This document shows positions 35,631-45,574 of a stretch of DNA of 64,000 nucleotides, one piece after another; the stretch's first letter is position 1; every line of letters starts with the position of its first letter. The notes beneath the pieces are model-generated. The model saw only the letters and a list, made by a program, of their open reading frames with translations, did not search any database and was not told where the DNA came from. Source of the DNA: G965216745 sp965216745 (GTDB lineage Bacteria > Pseudomonadota > Alphaproteobacteria > Rickettsiales > Anaplasmataceae). Where the stretch lies: contig OZ244191.1 in the NCBI GenBank assembly GCA_965216745.1, positions 434,001 to 498,000 of the forward strand. Reading direction: 5' to 3'. The position numbers and the translations under genes were made by a program.

Positions 35631-36932
35631 TCACTCTAGGTAAAAAGGTTGAGAAGACGCATAAGATACACCTTCCACAATATTGTCTATTTTTGCTATG
35701 GCGTTCTTGAATTGATTCATCTCTGAAGGTGGCAATGCATGTTTGAGGGTTTTGGGGCTTATGTTCATTGGATCTATTGGCTTGTTATTGTGCCACACTT
35801 CGTAATGAAGGTGAGGTCCTGTCACTTTTCCGGTGCTTCCGGTATAGCCAATTAATTCTCCTTGTTTTATTTTGTCACCAGATTTCAATCCTTTCCGATA
35901 CTCGTCTAGGTGTGCATATGCTGTTTTGTACCCAGACTTATGCTTTATCCTGACGTATTTACCATATGAACCGTTGTTTCCCACGTATTCAACAACTCCA
36001 TCTGCTGCTGATTCAACATGGCTTCCTTTGCTGGTTGCAAAATCTACTCCTTTGTGTAACTGCTTTTTACCTGAAATCGGGTGTATTCTATTTCCGAATT
36101 TAGATGAGATTCTGGTTCCATCGCTAACAGGTATTTTTAGAATGCTGTTGCTATATGTTGAGCTTTGTCCTTCAGGGTTAAAGTAGCCCTGAGTTCCGTC
36201 TGATTTTATATGCTTGTATAGCTGCATTTTTTTATTTTTAATGATTATGTTTGAATATATTGGGTCTCCATATTTCACTATATTGCCTTCATCATCCATA
36301 AAGCACTCGTAAAGAATTTCAAATTCTGATCCTGGTTTTATATCTTTTCTCATGTTCAAGTTTGATTTTTCATATAGGCTTATGATTTTCATTGTGATTT
36401 TATCTGGGACCCCTTGAGAAGATGCTGATGAAAAAAGAGAATTCTCTATTGTGTCGGAAGCGTAGAGAAGTGCGCGTTTATAACTAGGAGGCTTAGTGTT
36501 TGTTTTGTATATATTGGGCTTGTCGCTTTTGATTTCTATTTTTAAAGCGTTGCCTTCATTGTCTATTAATTTCACGTGTTCCAAGTTATTTGAAGAGTTT
36601 TCAAATTTCATCTCTAAAACTGATCCATTCTTGATTCTTTTAAGGTTTAGGTGTTTGCTTAGTTGTTTGGTAACTAGGTATGCTTGATTTGTTGGTGCTG
36701 AGTTCTTAAGCATGACGCTCAGAAGCGTATCTCCGGGTTCTAGCTTTATTGTTACTGCAGAATTGTTTTTTTCTTTTTCTTCGTTTTCATGAGCAAATAA
36801 ATCGGAGGCGCAATTCAAAGGAGAAAACAAGTACAAAGTAAATGCTAAAGTGAGGGAGAAAAGAATAGATTTATGGGTCATATTTTTTTTAATAACTGCT
36901 CTATATGCTGTTTGTAATTCTGCTTTGTTTTT
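35631..36932 (-). CDS. M23 family murein endopeptidase
   Basis: This is an exported zinc endopeptidase of the MepM/LytM type that cuts peptidoglycan cross-bridges. After a signal-like segment (MTHKSILFSLTLAFTLYLFS) comes a LysM-like region (VTIKLEPGDTLLSVMLKN), a linker domain, and the M23 core SKFGNRIHPISGKKQLHKGVDFA with HxxxD zinc ligands. HLHYEVWHNNKPIDP supplies the HxH motif. The start may be ATG 36932 or, with a cleaner signal peptide, ATG 36881. Its product should act with cell-division or wall-remodelling proteins, consistent with the retained murC and uppP. Confidence 0.9.
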   Translation of the reverse strand, partial: KNKAELQTAYRAVIKKNMTHKSILFSLTLAFTLYLFSPLNCASDLFAHENEEKEKNNSAVTIKLEPGDTLLSVMLKNSAPTNQAYLVTKQLSKHLNLKRIKNGSVLEMKFENSSNNLEHVKLIDNEGNALKIEIKSDKPNIYKTNTKPPSYKRALLYASDTIENSLFSSASSQGVPDKITMKIISLYEKSNLNMRKDIKPGSEFEILYECFMDDEGNIVKYGDPIYSNIIIKNKKMQLYKHIKSDGTQGYFNPEGQSSTYSNSILKIPVSDGTRISSKFGNRIHPISGKKQLHKGVDFATSKGSHVESAADGVVEYVGNNGSYGKYVRIKHKSGYKTAYAHLDEYRKGLKSGDKIKQGELIGYTGSTGKVTGPHLHYEVWHNNKPIDPMNISPKTLKHALPPSEMNQFKNAIAKIDNIVEGVSYASSQPFYLE

Positions 36933-37217
36933 CATTCTATACAATATTTGGCTAAGTTTCCACAAGTTTTGATCAATTTTATCTATTTTATCTCTATTAA
37001 TTATTTTTTCTTAGCTTTAGGACTTGTTTCGTTTGATAGTATAAGCATATTTTGCTTTCAATGGAAGCTGCTCGTGTTGTTTTTGATTGATATTGTGTGA
37101 ATTTTGGTGTTGATTAGTTGATTTTTGAATATTTTTGTTGTATAATTTGTAGTTGTGCCTATTTTTAGGTAATCTAAAATATTTTTCTTATTAATAAGAG
37201 TCCATTAAGAGTTATCT

Positions 37218-37511
37218 ATGTCATCATCAATTTTTGTTTTTAAGCCTAAGAAGATAGATCAAGAACAAATCCAGAATTATAATGATTCTCAATCTTCTTA
37301 TATTCAATATTCATTGAACAATGAAATCCAAGTGGGCAAGTTTGAAGTTACTAATTCTAACACTGAAGTACAAGATGATTTTTCTAATTTGACTATCCAA
37401 AGCTCTGATGTCAAAGTTGACACAAAAAAACACAAAGAATCTTCTGTGATATCAGCAGAATCTAATGTTGAAGTTCATTCTGATAATGATAAAACTCATC
37501 AAAGATTATGA
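37218..37511 (+). CDS. unknown hydrophilic protein, 97 residues
   Basis: I do not recognise this small protein. It has no signal peptide or membrane span and is rich in S, N, Q, D, K and V (for example QNYNDSQSSYIQYSLNN). The composition suggests disorder. The start is ATG 37218. It lies 32 bases upstream of the DUF2066 gene on the same strand and may share its transcript. Existence as a real gene is plausible rather than certain. Confidence 0.4.
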   Translation: MSSSIFVFKPKKIDQEQIQNYNDSQSSYIQYSLNNEIQVGKFEVTNSNTEVQDDFSNLTIQSSDVKVDTKKHKESSVISAESNVEVHSDNDKTHQRL

Positions 37512-37543
37512 TTTATGTTATGTAAGTTTTTATTTTTCTTGCC

Positions 37544-38548
37544 TTGAGATTTTTCCTTGTACTTTTTCTATCCCTATTTATATTTAGGGATGCCTTAGCA
37601 TTTGAAAATGCTATTTTTGTTGTTTCTGATGTTAATGTTCAAGGCTCAGCAGAATCTGCTCATGAAGCAAAAATGTTGGCAATGAATAAATCTTTAAAAC
37701 AAGCATTTAGTGTCATTTTACATAGAATAAAACCTGACCTTCCTCCAAATATAGATGTTGAATTAAATTTTATTCGCGAATCAGTTGTAAGCTTTTCCAT
37801 AAAAAAAGAAAAAATAATCAAAAATTCCTATTTTGCTACTATTGATTATGTTTTCGACCCAAAAAAAATAGATTTTTTTCTAAAAAACTTACCTGAAACA
37901 ATTAATGTCCATTCTGTGTTAATTATACCTGTTTATCGTAATAACAATAATACAGCTGAAATCTGGGAAAATGAATGGTTTTACGTTTGGAATGATAGAG
38001 AAGATTTCATCACTCCTATAGGAGATTTGGACGAAGTATTGAGCTGGAAAATAGATTCTTTACATGATATGGATTTTCTCAATCAGATTGCAAATAAATA
38101 TAAAATTGATGATATAATAATTCTGGAATGTAGTATTATAGATAATAGTGTTATAGATGTTACTATAATAAGGCCTTATTTTTTACAGAGAAAAAAAATT
38201 GTCTATGAAAATCCAAACGGTTACAACAAAACGAAGTTGTTGAATAAAGTTGCTGATCATTTGGTGGAAAACATAAAAAACACCAAGTTCTATTCTCCAA
38301 ATGTAAAGATAGACGTTAAAAACAAAAAAAATCATCATTATGCTTTAATAACTTCACCACAATGGAATTGGAAATATATAAGGAACAAGGTTATAAATAA
38401 TTTCAAATATGTAATAAAATATGTTTCCCCAAATCATATTATAGTTGAAGTAATTACTGATAAGAGTTTGCAAGAGTTTAAAAACATTTTATCATCTAAG
38501 CGTATAAAAGTTGTAGAATCAGATAATGGTTTGATTCTTTCTAGATGA
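37544..38548 (+). CDS. DUF2066-type exported protein
   Basis: The N-terminus is a signal peptide (MRFFLVLFLSLFIFRDALA). The mature start AIFVVSDVNVQGSAESAHEAKMLAMNKSLKQAFSVIL fits the DUF2066 opening (v..V.v...a.sa..A+..A+..a...af..ll.+l). The FATIDYVFDPKKIDFFLKN block matches its second conserved strand. The function of the family is unknown. The C-terminal 150 residues are basic and rich in N, K and I. The start is TTG 37544, because a stop lies seven codons upstream and no ATG comes before the signal peptide. flhA follows after 166 bases. Confidence 0.65.
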   Translation: MRFFLVLFLSLFIFRDALAFENAIFVVSDVNVQGSAESAHEAKMLAMNKSLKQAFSVILHRIKPDLPPNIDVELNFIRESVVSFSIKKEKIIKNSYFATIDYVFDPKKIDFFLKNLPETINVHSVLIIPVYRNNNNTAEIWENEWFYVWNDREDFITPIGDLDEVLSWKIDSLHDMDFLNQIANKYKIDDIIILECSIIDNSVIDVTIIRPYFLQRKKIVYENPNGYNKTKLLNKVADHLVENIKNTKFYSPNVKIDVKNKKNHHYALITSPQWNWKYIRNKVINNFKYVIKYVSPNHIIVEVITDKSLQEFKNILSSKRIKVVESDNGLILSR

Positions 38549-38714
38549 AATGTATATTGAAGACTAAATACTATAAATTAAATCTTTGTTTTATTGAATT
38601 TTTATTTTGATTATATTCAACTTATGATGGATTTTTATTGTAGTTATTATAGATCTAGTATTGTTATATGATATAGTGACATACATTATATAATCTTTTG
38701 TTGTGTGAATATCC

Positions 38715-40748
38715 ATGAAAACAATCAGTAATTATATTAAAGTTGCCGGTGGTTATGGCGATGTATTTTTTGCTGTTAGCGTGGTTTTTATAATTTCCAT
38801 ACTATTAGTTCCGGTTTCTGCCAATATAATAGATATGTTGTTTAGTATTTCCGTTACTCTGAGCATAATGATTCTTGTGACTGTGCTTTTTATTGCTTCA
38901 GCTTTAGAATTTAACTCTTTTCCCACAATATTACTGGTTGTTACTATGTTAAGATTAGCGCTTAATATAGCATCCACAAGGCTTATACTGTCTGACGGTC
39001 ATATGGGCACATATTCGGCAGGGAGCATAATAGAAGCTTTTGGAAAGTTTGTTATGCAGGGCTCTTTAGTTATTGGTATTATAGTTTTTATTATTTTAAC
39101 AATAATAAATTTTGTTGTTATTACTAAAGGCTCTAGTCGTATAGCAGAAGTTTCTGCCCGCTTTAGTTTAGATTCAATGCCTGGAAAGCAAATGGCAATA
39201 GATGCAGACCTTGCTTCTGGTTCTATAAATGAAAATGAAGCAAAAATAAGGCGAAACAAACTGGAGCAAGAAAGTGCATTTTTTGGTTCTATGGATGGTG
39301 CTAGTAAATTTGTAAGAGGGGATGCTATAGCAGGAATATTGATAACTTTTATCAATTTTGTTGCAGGAATGATGATAGGAATGGTACAGCGTGAAATGGA
39401 TTTTCAAAGCGCAGCACACACTTATACTATTTTGACTATAGGGGATGGTCTTATTTCCCAAATTCCAGCGCTTATAGTTTCGATTGGTGCTGGTATGCTT
39501 GTAACCAAGTCATTAGACTCTGGTTCAACAGATAAAGCAGTTTTTGCTCAGTTAAGTAGATATCCAAGAGCAATAGGTTTGACTAGTGTTTTTGTTCTGG
39601 TTGTTGGATTATTTCCAGGTATGCCTGTTGTTCCATTCCTATTGTTAAGTATATTGACTTCGATTGCGGCTTATTTTATATGGAAAAATCAAGCTATGGA
39701 TAAAGTGTTATCTGAAGGCCAAATCAAAGAACCTAAAAAGAAAGATTCTGAAAATATAGAGGAAATTCAATTAGATCATATTAAAATTGAGTTGGGTGGT
39801 TTGTTGCTCTCTATGATAGATATAATTTCAGCTGGTGTTAAAAAGCTTAGATCACAGATGGCAAATGATCTTGGATTTATGATTCCATCAATTAGAATAC
39901 AAGACAACTTAAATCTGCCAAATGCTGGTTATTTGATTAAAATCAATGATATAAAATGCGGGCAAAGTGAGGTTAGGACTAATAAGCTTTTAGTCATAAG
40001 CCCTGAAGGATTTGATACAAGTAATCTAGATGGTGAGAGAACAAAAGAGCCTTCTTTTGGATTGGACGCTATGTGGATTGATCATGACCAAAAATCTTCT
40101 GCTGAAAAAATGAACTATACTGTTGTAGAGCCAAGTATGGTCATTATCACTCATTTAACTGAAATAGTAAAAGAAAATATTACAGAATTATTGAGTTATG
40201 GCGCAACTCAAAAAACAATAGACGACTTAGGAGAAGAACACAAAAAACTTGTATCTGACACAGTTCCAGTTAAAGCCGATCTTGGTGTGTTGCATAGGGT
40301 TTTGCAGCAATTGTTATCCGAGAATATTAGCATAAAAAATATACCTATGATTTTAGAAGCAGTTGGAGAATGTTCAGGTGAGAACATTCAATCTATTATT
40401 GAAAAAGTTAGAATAAAGCTTTCAAGACAAATATGTGCTAGTTTGGTGTCTGATCAAGGTTATATACCAGTGATAAACATATCTCCTGATTGGGAGCAGT
40501 CTTTTGCTGAATCTTTGAAAGATAATATATTTTCTTTAGCGCCAAGTAAAACACAGGAATTTGTTGCAAAAGTGGGTGATGCAATAAGGAATTGTGAATA
40601 TAAAAACGAAAGTCCAATAATATTAACTAGCGCATTGATAAGACCTTATGTGAGAATAGTGTTGCAAAGGCCATATAACCATATTGCTGTTTTGTCGCAA
40701 AATGAAATACATCCTAGATATACTGTGAAAACTTTAATGGTGGTTTGA
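38715..40748 (+). CDS. flhA: flagellar export gate protein FlhA
   Basis: FlhA forms the nonameric export gate of the flagellar type III secretion system. The 677 residues comprise an N-terminal membrane part with about eight spans (1-320) and a cytosolic docking part (about 350-677). The FHIPEP signature region is LRLALNIASTRLILSDGHMG near 78-97. The cytoplasmic loop GSSRIAEVSARFSLDSMPGKQMAIDADL near 140-167 is strictly conserved in the family. It is a full-length, intact gene, arguing for a working export apparatus. flhB and fliPQR are not beside it. Confidence 0.96.
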   Translation: MKTISNYIKVAGGYGDVFFAVSVVFIISILLVPVSANIIDMLFSISVTLSIMILVTVLFIASALEFNSFPTILLVVTMLRLALNIASTRLILSDGHMGTYSAGSIIEAFGKFVMQGSLVIGIIVFIILTIINFVVITKGSSRIAEVSARFSLDSMPGKQMAIDADLASGSINENEAKIRRNKLEQESAFFGSMDGASKFVRGDAIAGILITFINFVAGMMIGMVQREMDFQSAAHTYTILTIGDGLISQIPALIVSIGAGMLVTKSLDSGSTDKAVFAQLSRYPRAIGLTSVFVLVVGLFPGMPVVPFLLLSILTSIAAYFIWKNQAMDKVLSEGQIKEPKKKDSENIEEIQLDHIKIELGGLLLSMIDIISAGVKKLRSQMANDLGFMIPSIRIQDNLNLPNAGYLIKINDIKCGQSEVRTNKLLVISPEGFDTSNLDGERTKEPSFGLDAMWIDHDQKSSAEKMNYTVVEPSMVIITHLTEIVKENITELLSYGATQKTIDDLGEEHKKLVSDTVPVKADLGVLHRVLQQLLSENISIKNIPMILEAVGECSGENIQSIIEKVRIKLSRQICASLVSDQGYIPVINISPDWEQSFAESLKDNIFSLAPSKTQEFVAKVGDAIRNCEYKNESPIILTSALIRPYVRIVLQRPYNHIAVLSQNEIHPRYTVKTLMVV

Positions 40749-40763
40749 TTAAGGATCTACACT

Positions 40764-41909
40764 CTATGAATGCATGTTTGCAACTTGTAGCATGTCTGTA
40801 AAATGAATAATTTCTTTTTCTGAATGTGTTGTAGAGACATTCACTCTTAATCTGGATGTTCCAAATGGAACAGTTGGTTCTCTTATTGCAGATACTGCGA
40901 TTTCATTTTTCAATAGTTTGTTTTTTATATTTATTAATTTTACTTTATCTTCAATTAGTATAGATACTATATGTGAATTATTATCAATCAATTTAAATTG
41001 TTTTTCTGAAAGTTTTTGTTTCAAAAGAAGAGAATTTTGATTTATTATTTCTCTTTCTTTGCTCATCTTAGGAATCATGTTCCATGCAAACTGTGAAGCT
41101 GCTATGTTAATTGGTGACGGAGCTGTAGAATATATAAATCCTCCACATCTATTTATCAGATAATCAATAACAACTTTCTGCGAAGCTATGAAGGCTCCTT
41201 GGCTTCCAATAGCTTTGCTGAATGTTCCTACTATTATATCTATGTGTTCCGATAAATGTTCAACACAACCATATCCGCGTTCCCCAACAACTCCAATTCC
41301 ATGTGCGTCATCTATATATAGGATTGCATCATAATTTTTCTTTAAAAATATTATATCTGAAATAGATGAGATAGTACCTTCCATACTAAAAACACCCTCT
41401 GTGATGATTATCTTAGGAGATTCCTTGTGTTTTTTAAGTAAAGATTCAAGATGATTAAGATCGTTATGCTTATATCTGAATAATTTTGCTTCTGATGATA
41501 TGGAGCCAGCTATCAAGCTGTTATGAATATACATATCAGCTATAATAACAGGTTGAGTTTTTAAAGTTTTTAAATTTAGCAATGTTGGCAAGACAGAGGA
41601 GTTCAATTGATATCCACTGCTAAATATTAAAGCTGATTCTTTTTTATAAGTGTTGGCTATATTTTCTTCAAAGTTTGTATAAATTTCTGCATTTTCCATT
41701 AGTAATCGAGATGATCTGCCTCCGATTGGAGTTTTGGGGATTATTTCTGATATGTATTTCAAAAGATCTGGGTTTCTTGACATGCCAAGGTAATCGTTTG
41801 TTGTGAAATCTATTTTTATGATGTTATTGTTTTTTTTTATTTCTCTGTATAGATGATTTTTTTTCTTAGCTTCGCAATCTTCTTGATATCTTTGATAGAA
41901 TACATTCAT
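40764..41909 (-). CDS. bioF: 8-amino-7-oxononanoate synthase
   Basis: BioF condenses pimeloyl-ACP (or CoA) with alanine, the first committed step of biotin ring assembly. It is a class II PLP enzyme of 381 residues. The substrate segment FTTNDYLGMSRNP lies near 35-47. IYIDDAHGIGVVGERGYGC near 195-215 has the PLP aspartate and histidine. The PLP lysine is in GTFSKAIGSQGAF (about 227-239). The ending AIREPTVPFGTSRLRVNVS is specific to BioF rather than to Kbl or ALA synthase. No other bio gene is in the window. Confidence 0.85.
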   Translation of the reverse strand: MNVFYQRYQEDCEAKKKNHLYREIKKNNNIIKIDFTTNDYLGMSRNPDLLKYISEIIPKTPIGGRSSRLLMENAEIYTNFEENIANTYKKESALIFSSGYQLNSSVLPTLLNLKTLKTQPVIIADMYIHNSLIAGSISSEAKLFRYKHNDLNHLESLLKKHKESPKIIITEGVFSMEGTISSISDIIFLKKNYDAILYIDDAHGIGVVGERGYGCVEHLSEHIDIIVGTFSKAIGSQGAFIASQKVVIDYLINRCGGFIYSTAPSPINIAASQFAWNMIPKMSKEREIINQNSLLLKQKLSEKQFKLIDNNSHIVSILIEDKVKLINIKNKLLKNEIAVSAIREPTVPFGTSRLRVNVSTTHSEKEIIHFTDMLQVANMHS

Positions 41910-42014
41910 ATAAATTTATTAAAGCATAAATTCAAAATGTATGCGAATTATTATATTAGTATTTCTTTTTGCTGTTTTGTTTTGAAGGAGCGAATTGTTT
42001 ATATTTTTTATTAA

Positions 42015-43757
42015 ATGACGTATAGTATATTTTATATGTCATGTGATATGTTAAATTGGAAGGTCAAAGATTGTAACGATAGAGTCGCTCTTGCCCTTAA
42101 ACAAAGGCATGGTTTTTCAAGTGTAGTTGCGCATTTATTGGCTTCTAGGGGTGTTTCTATAGAAAGTATTTCTTCTTTTATTAAGCCCACTTTACGCGAT
42201 TCGATGCCAAACCCTAACCATTTGCTAGATATGGATAAAGCAGTAAATAGGATTTGTGAGGCTATTGCGAAAAATGAATCTATTATGATATATGGTGATT
42301 ATGATGTTGATGGAGCAACTTCAACTGCATTGCTTGTTTTATATCTACGATTTTTAGGGGCAAGTGTTTCGTTTTATATACCTGATAGAATAAGGGAAGG
42401 ATATGGACCTAATTCAAGTGCTATGCAAACAATTAAAGATGATGGGTTTGATTTATGTATAACTGTGGATTGTGGTACCGTTGCTTGTGAACCAATTAAT
42501 TTTGCCAGAGATATAGGATTAGATGTTATAATAGTAGATCACCATATTGGTGGATTAAGTAATCCAGATTGTGTTGCACTTGTTAATCCGAATAGGCTTG
42601 ATCAACTGGAGTCTAATTGTCGCAATTTAGCTGCAGTTGGGGTGGTTTTTTTGCTTTTAGTTGCTACAAATTCAAGTTTGCGTGTTTTGGGTGTAAAAAA
42701 TACTCCTAATTTGTTAAGGTACTTAGATCTTGTGGCTCTTGGTACGGTATGTGATGTTGTTAAGCTTACTGGATTAAATCGTTCTTTCGTGTTCCAAGGA
42801 CTTAAGATTATGTCTATGCGTAAAAACATTGGTCTATCTGTGTTGTCAGATCTTCTAGATGTAGGAGAAGCCATTAATACATATCACCTTGGCTTCATCA
42901 TTGGCCCCAATATAAATGCAGGTGGCAGAGTAGGTAAATCTAGTTTAGGTGCTGAGATACTTTCGGCACAAGATAAAAACAGGGCTCATGAAATTTCTAG
43001 AGACTTAATTGCTTTCAACAATGAGAGAAAAGCCATTGAAAAAAACACCTTATATGAAGCCTTGGAACTCATCAATAAAGATGAAATTTCCCAAGAGAAA
43101 TCAGGTTTTTTAATGCCTTGTGGTCGCAATTGGCATCAAGGAGTTATAGGGATTGTTGCTAGCAGAATCAAAGATAGATTTAATACCCCGGTTGCAGTGG
43201 TTTCTATTAACAATGGAATAGGCAAAGCTAGTGCTCGATCTGTGCAAGGAATTGATTTTGGATCTGCTGTTTTGGAGGCAAAGTCTAAAGGACTAATTTT
43301 AGAGGGTGGAGGTCATGCAATGGCTGCAGGATTTTCTGTTGCAGAAGATATGATTGATGAATTACATGATTTTTTTGTGAACAAATTTCGATCTCACAAA
43401 TCTTCTGATTTGATTGAGGTGGATTTGGTTATAACATTGAGAGGGCTTGATTCACAACTTTGTCGAGATATTCAAATTTTGGCTCCTTTTGGTCCTGGGA
43501 ATAATGAACCAAAATTTGCGTTGCGTGATTTTAAAATCACTTCTGTAAAAATTATAAATGAACAGCATGTAGCGTGCTTGCTTTACGATGGATCTTGCCG
43601 TGTTAATGCTATCTGCTTCCGTTGTGTTGGGACTCCAATTGGAGACAAATTGCTGAAAGATATGAAAAGAATAGTTGTTTTAATTGGTAAAGCCAAGTTG
43701 TTGTCTTGGAAAGGTTCTGAGAGGGTGCAGTTTGTAATAGAGAGTATTGGTGAATAG
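42015..43757 (+). CDS. recJ: single-stranded-DNA exonuclease RecJ
   Basis: RecJ is a 5'-3' ssDNA exonuclease in recombination and mismatch repair. The DHH phosphoesterase motifs are YGDYDVDGATSTALL (about 93-107), the CITVDCGT block and VDHHIGG (about 175-181). The DHHA1 domain follows (LEGGGHAMAAGFS, about 432-444) and the C-terminal OB part (APFGPGNNEPKF, about 490-501). The 580 residues are normal. ATG 42015, 42036 and 42048 are all possible starts; the family-like sequence begins at MLNWKVKDCNDRVA (42048). Confidence 0.94.
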   Translation: MTYSIFYMSCDMLNWKVKDCNDRVALALKQRHGFSSVVAHLLASRGVSIESISSFIKPTLRDSMPNPNHLLDMDKAVNRICEAIAKNESIMIYGDYDVDGATSTALLVLYLRFLGASVSFYIPDRIREGYGPNSSAMQTIKDDGFDLCITVDCGTVACEPINFARDIGLDVIIVDHHIGGLSNPDCVALVNPNRLDQLESNCRNLAAVGVVFLLLVATNSSLRVLGVKNTPNLLRYLDLVALGTVCDVVKLTGLNRSFVFQGLKIMSMRKNIGLSVLSDLLDVGEAINTYHLGFIIGPNINAGGRVGKSSLGAEILSAQDKNRAHEISRDLIAFNNERKAIEKNTLYEALELINKDEISQEKSGFLMPCGRNWHQGVIGIVASRIKDRFNTPVAVVSINNGIGKASARSVQGIDFGSAVLEAKSKGLILEGGGHAMAAGFSVAEDMIDELHDFFVNKFRSHKSSDLIEVDLVITLRGLDSQLCRDIQILAPFGPGNNEPKFALRDFKITSVKIINEQHVACLLYDGSCRVNAICFRCVGTPIGDKLLKDMKRIVVLIGKAKLLSWKGSERVQFVIESIGE

Positions 43758-43851
43758 ATTCCACTATACCCGATAAAGTTCATATTGTCTGCGAATTGAT
43801 TTTTTATAGAATATTATTCAATATATACTTTGTAAATTCATTTGTTTATCT

Positions 43852-44463
43852 TCATAGATCCCATGGGATTGTTTCTATTATATTTATATTTTTCCAGCTA
43901 TAAGCGTTGAAGTTATCAATTGATGAAGATAGATGGTCTGTATCAAACCTTGCTGGAATGTCAAATTCAAAGCTTGCTTTTAGATCTTGTTTTATTTCTG
44001 ATTTTTGATTTATTTTGATCAAACCATTTTTATAGTTTATTTCGCAATTTTTCGTTATTTCCACATTGTCTGAGTATATTTTTACGGTCCCTTCTACTGG
44101 TTTGTATATTGTTCTGTAATGATTAGGCCCATTTGTTGTTTTGTAAATTTTGATTAATTGAAACGTTTTTTCTTCTTTGTTTATTGGTTTCAGAACCTGT
44201 TTTTCTGCTGTGTAATCTGTCCAATCCTTAAACCTAAATCCTATTGCTTTGCCCATATGGGACCTAAAAAATGATATTAGTTTTGACAATTGATCTATAT
44301 TTTTTATGCAATGTGCGACATTGTATTTAGATCTTGTGACAGACCAATTTGAATTTCTTTGTTCGACCCCTCCTTTGCTTATGATTAATTCTGTAGAAAA
44401 CTGAGGTCCTCCTCTCGAACCATATGATATGTCTTCTGGGAATCTTGCTTCTGAAAAATTCAT
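43852..44463 (-). CDS. DUF2460 protein, GTA tail component (gp12-like)
   Basis: The 203 residues follow DUF2460, the family of RcGTA orfg12. The opening SEARFPEDISYGSRGGPQFS (family: F.e.rFP.dis.GarGGPe..T.iv) is followed by GGVEQRNSNWSVTRSKYNVA, FFRSHMGKAIGFRFKDWTDYT and the C-terminal FEFDIPARFDTDHLSSSID (family: feFdvPvRFDtD.l). The start is ATG 44463, with AGGAG at good spacing. No neighbouring GTA gene is present; recJ and thyX flank it. The intact frame and strong ribosome-binding site suggest the gene is still expressed. Compare the DUF2793 gene at 7938. Confidence 0.88.
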   Translation of the reverse strand: MNFSEARFPEDISYGSRGGPQFSTELIISKGGVEQRNSNWSVTRSKYNVAHCIKNIDQLSKLISFFRSHMGKAIGFRFKDWTDYTAEKQVLKPINKEEKTFQLIKIYKTTNGPNHYRTIYKPVEGTVKIYSDNVEITKNCEINYKNGLIKINQKSEIKQDLKASFEFDIPARFDTDHLSSSIDNFNAYSWKNINIIETIPWDL

Positions 44464-44569
44464 TTAATCTCCTAAAAGTCTGATATGATTTATTATAATG
44501 CTCTAGAGCACCTAATGTGATCAATATTTTTTGTTCAGTTTATGTCGAAAATATATTTTGTGTTTAGTT

Positions 44570-45412
44570 TTAATCCTGATTGATATCAAATGCATTCATT
44601 AATTCAGCCCATTCTCTGGAGTTCATTCCTATTTCTTCTTTGGAAACTTTTTCTTGCTTTAGAATTTTTTTTATAGCTTCCAAACCTTTTTTGGAAATAG
44701 AATATGAATTAAGGATGTAGTCAGCAAATGCAGAGTAAGTTAATGGAACCCATAGCTTTACTAGATTTAATATTTCATCTGCATACTCTCTTATTTCATA
44801 TTGTGCATGGGCATGACAGCGTAATTTCAAGAAGTGTAATAGATTATGTAAATCTATTTTCCAATACCATTCTGTATAACAACTCAAAGGCAAATTTACT
44901 CTACTTATTTCTCTAGCAATTCCATCTTCTAATCTTTTGGAATAAAGTTTATAACTACTTTCATTTTCGTCTTGGAATTCTTTTCTTAGATTTTGTATGT
45001 ATTTATGGTCATCTACTTCATTTCCCCGTGCTTGCTTGTTTTCTTTAGACTGCAGGCATATGTTTGATGGGGTATAAAATTGATCTTCAACTAATGAATA
45101 TCTTGCAGAATATTCGTTTATATTTGCTGTTCTGTGCCTTACCCACTGTCTTGCAACAAATATAGGTAACTTTATATGAAGTTTGATTTCGCACATTTCG
45201 AAAGGAGATGTATGTGAGTTTCTCATTAAGTAGTTAATCAATGCTGCGTCTTGGCTTAGATGTTTGGTTCCTTTGCCATAAGATACCCTAGCAGATTGCA
45301 CAATAGCGGAATCATTACCCATATAGTCAATAACTCTTATAAATCCATGGTCTAAAACATTGAATTCTTTGCCCAATACTTTATCTAGTTCTGGTGATAT
45401 ATGTCTTGTCAT
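44570..45412 (-). CDS. thyX: FAD-dependent thymidylate synthase
   Basis: ThyX makes dTMP from dUMP using methylene-THF and FAD, replacing ThyA. The motif RHRTANINEYSARYS at residues 92-106 matches the ThyX signature (RHRxxSxNxxSxRY), with Ala at the first variable serine. The 280 residues are on the long side of the family and typical of Rickettsiales. Arg and His residues for dUMP binding lie around LPLSCYTEWYWKIDLHNLLHFLKLR (two conserved blocks near 175-200). The start is ATG 45412. It stands between two unrelated genes. Confidence 0.95.
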   Translation of the reverse strand: MTRHISPELDKVLGKEFNVLDHGFIRVIDYMGNDSAIVQSARVSYGKGTKHLSQDAALINYLMRNSHTSPFEMCEIKLHIKLPIFVARQWVRHRTANINEYSARYSLVEDQFYTPSNICLQSKENKQARGNEVDDHKYIQNLRKEFQDENESSYKLYSKRLEDGIAREISRVNLPLSCYTEWYWKIDLHNLLHFLKLRCHAHAQYEIREYADEILNLVKLWVPLTYSAFADYILNSYSISKKGLEAIKKILKQEKVSKEEIGMNSREWAELMNAFDINQD

Positions 45413-45574
45413 GTATGATGCGAAAGATTTGATAATATCTGTTATGACTTAAAAAGTAAATTCTTTCAAAATGTTTTTTATGTTTGCAATCTAATTAGAG
45501 CTAAGTCACATGATATTTTTTATTTTAGTTGTTATTTAAATTGTTATATTCAAATCTAACTGTGGTGGGGGAGT

